Positions 7,237 through 12,425 of a DNA stretch of 12,425 bases are shown piece after piece. The position numbers and the translations under genes were made by a program. Numbering within the stretch: position 1 is the stretch's first letter; every line of letters starts with the position of its first letter. Source of the stretch: WVWW01 sp041568335 (GTDB lineage Bacteria; Acidobacteriota; Polarisedimenticolia; Polarisedimenticolales; Polarisedimenticolaceae); contig JBFFZZ010000067.1 in the NCBI GenBank assembly GCA_041568335.1, positions 1 to 12,425 of the forward strand, in the 5' to 3' direction. The notes under the pieces are model-generated. The model saw nothing but the letters and a program-made list of their open reading frames with translations. It did not search any database and was not told the DNA's origin.

Positions 7237-9162
7237 ATGCAGTGGATACGGCAAACAACGCTCTTTCGCCGAACCGTGGGGTACGTGGTCCCCGTCCCCG
7301 TTCTGGTCGTGCTGGCCGCCTGCGGCGGGCCCGACGGCGAAACGGAGCCGGATCCGGGGGCGTGGATGGAGTCCGCGCTCACGGACGAAGTCGGCGCCGA
7401 CGTTGTGTCGGTCGAATCCGGAACCACAGTCGTTCCCGATCGAACGGGCCCGCCCGACAGCGACGTCCGCGAGATACCGCAACCCTCACCCGGCATTCGG
7501 TTGGCCTACGAGGAACAGCGACCGAAATCGATCCTGGAGCTGCAGCAATGGCGTCGCGTGGAGGCCGTGAGCTTCACCACATCCGCCGGGCGCGACGGAG
7601 TGGCCACGCTGGTTGAGCTCAACCCGGCGATCGGCGAGTGGCTTCTCGTACGTCTGGAGTGGATCGGCGGCGGGGATCCCGAGGTCTATCATCTCGAAAA
7701 CCCGTTCGCTTCCGTCCAGACGGTACGTCTCGACGCCGATTCGGGGACCGGCTTGAGGCTGGTTCGCGGTGGGCAGGGCGTGACCTGCGAGCTGTGGTCC
7801 GCGGAGCCGAGCGCATTGGCCACGGCCCGCACCGGAGGGCGCGCCTTTGCGCCGCTTTGCGGCGAGCAGCTCTACCTCCGCAACCCGACCGAGGGACGTC
7901 GGACCTCGAAGGAGTGGGCCGCGGACTTCCTGCGCGACCGTGTCTGGGGCGGCGAGAGGATCACGACCCTCGTTCGAGACAAGCTGTTTGCCGACTCCTT
8001 TCGTCGTACGGGCAAGCTGTCACGCGGAAGCGGAGCGGCGGACGCCGATTCCGGCGACCGGCCGTTGCGTCCGAGGCTGGCTCCACAGGCGCTGGAGTTG
8101 AGCATCCAGCCGAGCGGTCTGGGGTTGAGTGTCGAGCGAGAACCGGGCGGGCGGCTCCTCGCCGGGCGCTGGTACCCGGTGCGCGACACCGCCGGGATCT
8201 GGGTCAGCGCCGCTCGCGCCGATCTCGTCGAGACTGCGATCATCGATCGCCAACGAACGCGCGTGAATCCGCTGGAAGCTCAGGAAGAGGCCGCTCTGGT
8301 CTACGTCGTGGCGTTCGATCTCGACCGGTTCGAGCTGGGTTTCGCGCTGGGTACCGAACATCCGCGTCTGGGCTGGTCCGAGCGCGTGAGGGATTCCGAG
8401 CGCGACGGTGCGCTACCCGGCCCGGACGGGATCGGGTCGGCCGCCCCACTGGCGCGCACAGGGATGCTGTCCCCGGCGGAGGCCGCGCGCGTCGTCGCGA
8501 CCTTCACCGGTGGGTTCAAGCGCTCCCACGGGGCGTTCAAGACGACCGAGCTGGCGCTTCGAAACCACGGTTCGCATTACGGGATGATCGAGAAGGGGGT
8601 CATCTTCAGCAAGCTCCAGCCCGGCCTTTCCACGCTGGCCGTCTACCGGGACGGCCGGGTCGCCGTCGGCAGCTGGACCGACGAGTTGAACGAAGATCTC
8701 CTCGTGATCAGGCACGCCCGCCAAAACGGCGTTCCCATCCTGGAACGCGATCCCGCAACCGGCGAGGTGCGGCCCGGAGCGCGGGTCAAGGAGTGGGCCG
8801 CCGGAAACTGGTCGGGATCGGTGGACAAGAAACTACGCACGCTTCGCGCCGGGACCTGCGTTCAGGATGGTTCCCCCGGCCGGTTTCTGCTTTACGGGTA
8901 CTTTTCCGGCGCGACGCCCTCGGGAATGGCACGGGTGTTCGAGGCCTACGGATGCGGAGAGGCCATGATGTTGGACATGAACGCCCTCGAGCACACCTAC
9001 CTGGCGGTCTATCGGGAGCAATCGGGGCGCCGCGTCGTGGAACGGCTGATCGACGAGATGCGTGTGCTGGACAAGGAGGTCGCCGGGGAAACGGTGCCGC
9101 GCTTCGTCGGCTTCCCGGACAATCGCGATTTCTTTTTTCTGCTCGGGAGACCCGCACAGTGA
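7237..9162 (+). CDS. Lipoprotein with divergent phosphodiester-glycosidase (NAGPA)-like C-terminal domain
   Basis: This 641-residue protein starts at ATG 7237, with GAGG 9 bases upstream. TTG 7228 is rejected because it abuts that site. A basic N-terminus and hydrophobic stretch end in the lipobox LAAC (Cys29), so the protein is lipid-anchored. Residues 30-80 are a polar linker and about 85-255 a beta-rich domain of unknown type. From about 310 to 638 the sequence follows the layout of the NAGPA-type phosphodiester glycosidase fold. It has a TFTGGFKRSHG segment (about 422-432) in place of the usual NGGFF, LAVYRDGRVAVGSW (467-480), and RAGTCVQDGS...YFSGATPSGMARVF (537-568). The GEAMMLDMNALEHTYLAVY segment (574-592) aligns with the usual NLDGGGS motif but reads DMN. 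Either the activity is altered or it is a binding domain; the assignment is by pattern memory. The stop overlaps the next start in GTGA, so the two proteins are translationally coupled and probably act together at the membrane. Confidence 0.7.
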   Translation: MQWIRQTTLFRRTVGYVVPVPVLVVLAACGGPDGETEPDPGAWMESALTDEVGADVVSVESGTTVVPDRTGPPDSDVREIPQPSPGIRLAYEEQRPKSILELQQWRRVEAVSFTTSAGRDGVATLVELNPAIGEWLLVRLEWIGGGDPEVYHLENPFASVQTVRLDADSGTGLRLVRGGQGVTCELWSAEPSALATARTGGRAFAPLCGEQLYLRNPTEGRRTSKEWAADFLRDRVWGGERITTLVRDKLFADSFRRTGKLSRGSGAADADSGDRPLRPRLAPQALELSIQPSGLGLSVEREPGGRLLAGRWYPVRDTAGIWVSAARADLVETAIIDRQRTRVNPLEAQEEAALVYVVAFDLDRFELGFALGTEHPRLGWSERVRDSERDGALPGPDGIGSAAPLARTGMLSPAEAARVVATFTGGFKRSHGAFKTTELALRNHGSHYGMIEKGVIFSKLQPGLSTLAVYRDGRVAVGSWTDELNEDLLVIRHARQNGVPILERDPATGEVRPGARVKEWAAGNWSGSVDKKLRTLRAGTCVQDGSPGRFLLYGYFSGATPSGMARVFEAYGCGEAMMLDMNALEHTYLAVYREQSGRRVVERLIDEMRVLDKEVAGETVPRFVGFPDNRDFFFLLGRPAQ

Positions 9163-10199
9163 ACGGATTGAACGGATCGACCGCGTGGAAGATCGCGTTG
9201 GCGGTTTGGCTGGCCGTCGGCACCGCGTTTGCGCCGGACGAGCCCACCACGAAAGAACCGCGTGAAGGGCTGCTGGAGCGGATCCGCACCGAGCACCGCC
9301 TGAGCGAAGAGCAATCGCACCGGGTCGCGGAGATCTTCTCGTCGTCACGCGTCATCGGACAGGGGAACCCCGAGATCACGCGCCATCCGGCAACGACCGC
9401 CGAATGCCGGGCCCGGTGGACCGAGCGTGGCATCCGATACGCGAATCCGGAGTTCGACGAGATTTGCGGGACGCCCTACATGGCGCCGCTGTACGATCCG
9501 TCGTCACAGCAGCCGTCGGATGCCGAGGCCTGCATCGACCGGTTCGAGTTTCCCGGCATTCCCTGCGAGTACCCCGTCGTCTGGGTTCGCGCCGCGGAGG
9601 CGGCGCGATTGTGCGAGGCGATGGGCAAGCGACTGTGCGATGCCCATGAGTGGGAAGGTGCGTGCGCGGGAGCACTCGAGCCGCCCGACTACCGTTTCGA
9701 CCTGGCGCGAGACCAGTCGCCGTCGACCGCCGTCAAGAATATGCGGGCGCAGCACAATCGAGAGCGAACGGCGCGTAAGTCTTGGAGCTACGGACCGGAG
9801 TACAAACGCGGCGTTTGCGGCGCGGCAAGCGAGAAGAGCCCGAATTGCGAGGGCGGCCAGTGGAAGGCTTGCGGCTCCAACACCTACCCGGCGGGGTTCT
9901 TCCCCGACTGCCGCAGCCCGCTCGGTGTTTACGACCTTCACGGCAACGCGGCCGAACACATGAATCTGCCGCTCGCACCGGACCAGATGGCCAGTCGTGG
10001 AAGCCGCGATCTGGGTCATACGGAGATGAAAGGGAGCTGGTTTATCTTCGACCGCTATTACGCCCACGAGGACTGGTGCCGCTGGCGCGCACCCTATTGG
10101 CACGGAAGCCGGGTCCTGGATCCGAAGAGCCACCACAACTACCACCTGGGGTTTCGTTGCTGTAAGACGCTGAAGCGATCCGCCGCATCGGAGGACTGA
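9159..10199 (+). CDS. Exported FGE/SUMF1-fold protein lacking the second catalytic cysteine
   Basis: This 346-residue protein starts at GTG 9159, which overlaps the upstream TGA by 4 bases. A signal peptide (core WKIALAVWLAVGTAFA) is likely cleaved after residue 25. A short helical region (36-60) precedes the formylglycine-generating-enzyme-type fold. Markers are CIDRFEFPGIPCEYPVVWV (125-143), EAARLCEAMGKRLCDAHEWE (147-166), GVYDLHGNAAEHM (256-268, usually GNVWEW), KGSW (291-294) and the closing GFRCC (331-335). Cys307 in EDWCRWR matches the first catalytic Cys of true FGE. The second (human Cys341), five residues on, is Pro312. It should therefore not make formylglycine by the known mechanism. 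Fourteen cysteines suggest a disulfide-rich periplasmic protein. Relatives of this fold include oxidases, EgtB-like sulfoxide synthases, and carbohydrate- or protein-binding modules. With its coupled lipoprotein partner it may form or modify an envelope complex. The role is unknown. Confidence 0.82.
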   Translation: MNGLNGSTAWKIALAVWLAVGTAFAPDEPTTKEPREGLLERIRTEHRLSEEQSHRVAEIFSSSRVIGQGNPEITRHPATTAECRARWTERGIRYANPEFDEICGTPYMAPLYDPSSQQPSDAEACIDRFEFPGIPCEYPVVWVRAAEAARLCEAMGKRLCDAHEWEGACAGALEPPDYRFDLARDQSPSTAVKNMRAQHNRERTARKSWSYGPEYKRGVCGAASEKSPNCEGGQWKACGSNTYPAGFFPDCRSPLGVYDLHGNAAEHMNLPLAPDQMASRGSRDLGHTEMKGSWFIFDRYYAHEDWCRWRAPYWHGSRVLDPKSHHNYHLGFRCCKTLKRSAASED

Positions 10200-10220
10200 T
10201 GCGATCGCGGGGTGAACCGT

Positions 10221-11162
10221 ATGAGCTCCGTTGACGACGCCCGGTATTCCAAGCGAGCATCGTCCCGAGGCTCGCTCCCGTGGGTTCGGAGCCTCCCACC
10301 CGCCGTGCAGGTCTTCAGACCCTGGCAGTGGTCGAAGAACGGGTTGGTCCTGGCGCCGGCCCTGTTTGCGCACAGGCTCCTCGAACCACGGGGGCTCGTC
10401 CAGGCGCTGGCGGCCTTCGCGATCTTCTGCCTCCTCTCGGGCGCGATCTACATCCTCAACGACATTCGCGACCGTGAGTCGGACCGCCTCCACCCGCTGA
10501 AGTCTGCGAGGCCGATCGCCGCGGGGAAGCTTTCGGTGGGGCAGGCCTGGGCCCTGTTCGTGCCTTCGATCCTCACGGCGCTTGGAGGTGCCTACGTCCT
10601 GAACCCGACGCTCGGCGCTCTTTGCACCGGTTACGCGATCGTCATGATCGCCTATTCCCACGGGCTCAAGACCATCGTGATTCTCGATGTGTTGATCATC
10701 GCCGGCGGATTCCTCGTGCGGGTCGTGTGCGGCTCGGTCGCGATCGGAGAGCCCTTCAGCGCCTGGCTTCTGCTGTGCACCTTCTTTCTGGCTCTCTTTC
10801 TGGCGCTGAACAAACGCCGGCACGAGATCCGGCTGCTGGATGACGAAGCCCGTCTGCACCGACCTGTCCTGGGCGAATACTCGACCTATCTTCTCGATCA
10901 GATGATCGGCCTGGCCATGGCCGGTGCGGTCGTCACCTACGCGCTCTACACACGGGCGGACGAGACGGTCGCCCATGTCGGGTCCACGAACCTGATCTAC
11001 ACGATACCGTTCGTCGTCTACGGGATGTTCCGATACCTGTATCTCGTCCACAAGAAGAGGCAGGGAGGCTCTCCGGAGCTCACGCTCGTCACGGATGGCC
11101 CGCTGGTGATCAACATCCTGCTGTGGGCGGTGCTGTCGGCTTGGATCCTGTATCAAAAGTAG
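10221..11162 (+). CDS. UbiA-family prenyltransferase, decaprenyl-phosphate phosphoribosyltransferase-like
   Basis: This 313-residue protein has about nine membrane segments. It most resembles the UbiA branch that transfers phosphoribose from PRPP to decaprenyl phosphate (Rv3806c type), the first step toward lipid-linked ribose/arabinose donors. Markers are RPWQWSKN (33-40), the first aspartate motif NDIRDRESD (80-88) followed by HPLKSARPIAAG, and the second motif region YSHGLKTIVILDV (145-157) with AGGFLVR. The C-terminal phrase is TDGPLVINILLWAVL. Rather than a quinone-type UbiA, the HPxKxxRPIAxG and YSxxLK patterns point to the phosphoribosyl branch. ATG 10221 is preferred over GTG 10212 because GGGGTG sits 6 bases before it. 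The gene is 21 bases after the FGE-fold gene on the same strand, so it is probably in the same operon. The epimerase genes that usually follow are not in this window. Confidence 0.87.
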   Translation: MSSVDDARYSKRASSRGSLPWVRSLPPAVQVFRPWQWSKNGLVLAPALFAHRLLEPRGLVQALAAFAIFCLLSGAIYILNDIRDRESDRLHPLKSARPIAAGKLSVGQAWALFVPSILTALGGAYVLNPTLGALCTGYAIVMIAYSHGLKTIVILDVLIIAGGFLVRVVCGSVAIGEPFSAWLLLCTFFLALFLALNKRRHEIRLLDDEARLHRPVLGEYSTYLLDQMIGLAMAGAVVTYALYTRADETVAHVGSTNLIYTIPFVVYGMFRYLYLVHKKRQGGSPELTLVTDGPLVINILLWAVLSAWILYQK

Positions 11163-11175
11163 CCCGCAGGGCGGG
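11163..11175. terminator. Small hairpin between convergent genes, weak terminator candidate
   Basis: CCCGC (11163-11167), AGG, GCGGG (11171-11175) form a 5-pair stem in the 18 bases between two convergent stop codons. No T-run follows on either strand, so it may only help stop transcripts or be incidental. Confidence 0.25.
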
Positions 11176-11180
11176 ATCAC

Positions 11181-12425
11181 TCAGCTCGTCCGCAGATACC
11201 CCCAGGTGTGCAGCTTGTCATGGTCCTCGAGCCACCTTTCGCCGATATCCGTCCGGTAGTACATGTTGGGGATCAAGATGTTCTTGACACGCTGGTAGGC
11301 CTGGTGTCGCGCCTGCTTCACCGACACACCGAAGCCCGTTACGATCAGGATCACGCCGGAGTTGCCCGTGATGACCCATTCACCGCTGACGAGCTTGACG
11401 TCCTCGATGTGGACCCCGTCGAACTGCGGCTTGCGGAAGATGATCACGCGGTTCTGGGAGTTGGCCTCGAACGTCTTGGCGTCCTGATAGGGAAACGGCG
11501 GGACGACGACCCGTACACCGATGAGGAAGCCGCGCCGCGTCTTGAACTCCTGAAGCGAGCCGTCGGCCATGCCCCACAAGAACTCACCGATCGGCATCGA
11601 GAGTCCATCCGCCTGAATGCTGATCGTCGGGTACCCGAAACGCGCGGTGAACTCGAGCGGGTAGATCCCCTGCCCGTTGACGATACAGTTCACGTCGATG
11701 TAACCGACGTACGATTCCTCGGCGAGCCGGTCGCGCAGCCTGGCCAGCGTCGCGGAGAAGATCCGGTTGGGTTCGCTCCAGTACATGCAGGTCCCCATCT
11801 CGCCGGTCGCGGGGCCGATGTTTCCGGGAAACAGCTGCTTGTGTTCGAAGTTGACGTTGATCGGCAGCATGAAGTCCTTGCCGTTGAAGAACGCCCCGAC
11901 CGCCACCTCGACCCCACGGACCCGCCGCTGCAGCTGGAAGACCTTGACCGTGTCGGCGTACACCGTCTTGTAGGACTCCAGCACGTGGATCACGTCGCGC
12001 CCGTCGTCCTCCTGGCCGACGAACAACAAGCGCTTGAAGTTCTGCGCCTCGCCGCTCGGCTTGATCACATAGGCCGCGGGATTCGCGCGAACGTGCTCGA
12101 TCGCGGCATCGAAATCGTCGAACTCGTGGAACGGCAGGATCGACACCCCGTGCCGCTTCAGCTCGGTTTGGCCGAAGCTCCGGTCGTCCTCCAACCGATC
12201 CGTGTAGGGCGTTCCCCCGACGACGCGCTTGCCCGCCTGCCGTAGGGCGGCGGCCTTCGTTCCCTGGCCGAGAACGTCGTCGAACACGATCACGTCGGCC
12301 CAGTCGACTTCGGATTCCCAGTCGTCGACCTTGGGCACGAAGCCGTCGGCGATCTCACGTTCACTCTCGGCCCCGATGAAGTAGCGGACCTCGTGGCCCT
12401 CGCGCACGACCTGCCACGCGATGTC
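11181..12425 (-). CDS. PurD-like (GAR synthetase-related) ATP-grasp protein, N-terminus outside window
   Basis: The frame is open to the window's right end; 414 residues are visible, beginning DIAWQV-VREGHEVRYF, so the first residues are missing. It has an ATP-grasp ligase layout related to phosphoribosylamine-glycine ligase. It starts with a Rossmann-like region and continues with GKRVVGGTPYTDRLEDDRSFGQ, then YVIKPSGEAQNF (nucleotide lysine). Next come RGVEVAVGAFFNGK and FPGNIGPATGEMGT (PurD: GDTGPNTGGMG), then YPLEFTARFGYP in place of PurD's EFNARFGDPE. The Asn that helps bind Mg in PurD is Thr here, and the Asp is Tyr. With a C-terminal extension (ERWLEDHDKLHTWGYLRTS), this points to a PurD-like paralogue with another substrate, or a divergent PurD. 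It should catalyse an ATP-dependent carboxylate-amine ligation in the cytoplasm. It converges with the UbiA gene (18-base gap), so they are not cotranscribed. Confidence 0.8.
   Translation of the reverse strand, partial: DIAWQVVREGHEVRYFIGAESEREIADGFVPKVDDWESEVDWADVIVFDDVLGQGTKAAALRQAGKRVVGGTPYTDRLEDDRSFGQTELKRHGVSILPFHEFDDFDAAIEHVRANPAAYVIKPSGEAQNFKRLLFVGQEDDGRDVIHVLESYKTVYADTVKVFQLQRRVRGVEVAVGAFFNGKDFMLPINVNFEHKQLFPGNIGPATGEMGTCMYWSEPNRIFSATLARLRDRLAEESYVGYIDVNCIVNGQGIYPLEFTARFGYPTISIQADGLSMPIGEFLWGMADGSLQEFKTRRGFLIGVRVVVPPFPYQDAKTFEANSQNRVIIFRKPQFDGVHIEDVKLVSGEWVITGNSGVILIVTGFGVSVKQARHQAYQRVKNILIPNMYYRTDIGERWLEDHDKLHTWGYLRTS

Noticed and set aside
7115..7258. Longer N-terminus for the exported unknown protein from 7258
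   Set aside because: It would cross the whole divergent promoter region and enter the lipoprotein gene, and it would bury the signal peptide. The added sequence looks non-coding.
7638..9158. Upstream part of an 853-codon plus-strand frame that continues into the FGE-fold protein
   Set aside because: The first 500 codons run out of frame through the lipoprotein gene and are Arg-rich noise. The real gene begins at GTG 9159 with a signal peptide.
9161..9176. Direct repeat GAACGGAT twice at the start of the FGE-fold gene
   Set aside because: It lies within coding sequence (Asn-Gly repeats) and is too short to be a regulatory or mobile-element signature.
9504..11180. 558-codon open frame on the minus strand
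   Set aside because: It is antisense to the FGE-fold and UbiA genes and shows no domain, only charged low-complexity sequence.

Overview
The window is GC-rich and densely coded. Its genes carry Gram-negative-style export signals, including signal peptides and one lipobox, and no RNA genes or mobile elements are visible. The make-up suggests a free-living Gram-negative bacterium, perhaps an Acidobacteriota-like or related environmental lineage known mainly from metagenomes. The hints are a C-terminal secreted beta-rich domain of a type common there, a cysteine-rich exported repeat protein, a GbsR-type regulator and a decaprenyl-phosphate phosphoribosyltransferase-like UbiA enzyme. That placement is inference; no marker gene in the window settles it.

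Layout, left to right. (1) Plus strand, 3-1056: the C-terminal end of a large secreted protein, overlapped by a small exported protein with four CxxC-type zinc-ribbon-like repeats. (2) Minus strand, 1120-4105: a tightly packed operon read right to left. It encodes a GbsR/MarR-like regulator, a long-chain polyprenyl diphosphate synthase, a type I-beta DAHP synthase and an exported YciI-like protein. Gaps are 2 and 3 nt, followed by a 28-nt overlap. A good sigma70-type promoter and a perfect inverted repeat over its -10 region lie just upstream. (3) Plus strand, 4222-6237: a GT-C fold membrane glycosyltransferase of the PMT/ArnT kind, divergent from the operon. (4) Minus strand, 6260-7114: a conserved exported protein of unknown function with no ATG start. 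(5) Plus strand, 7237-11162: a lipoprotein with a divergent phosphodiester-glycosidase-like C-terminal domain, an exported FGE/SUMF1-fold protein lacking the second catalytic cysteine, and a UbiA-type decaprenyl-phosphate phosphoribosyltransferase homologue. (6) Minus strand, 11181-12425: a PurD-like ATP-grasp protein whose N-terminus lies outside the window.

How the genes may work together. The minus-strand operon pairs the entry enzyme of aromatic biosynthesis with a polyprenyl tail synthase, which together feed isoprenoid quinone synthesis, under a dedicated regulator with an autoregulatory-looking promoter. The rest of the window has a polyprenyl-phosphate and cell-envelope theme: a GT-C enzyme that should use a lipid-linked sugar, an enzyme that makes a lipid-linked pentose phosphate, and several exported proteins of unknown role. 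The most novel part is the 7.1-11.2 kb block, where an uncharacterised lipoprotein and an atypical FGE-fold protein are translationally coupled and sit upstream of the phosphoribosyltransferase. Two small intergenic regions, 4106-4221 and 7115-7236, hold the clearest regulatory signals. No gene-free stretch exceeds about 125 bases.
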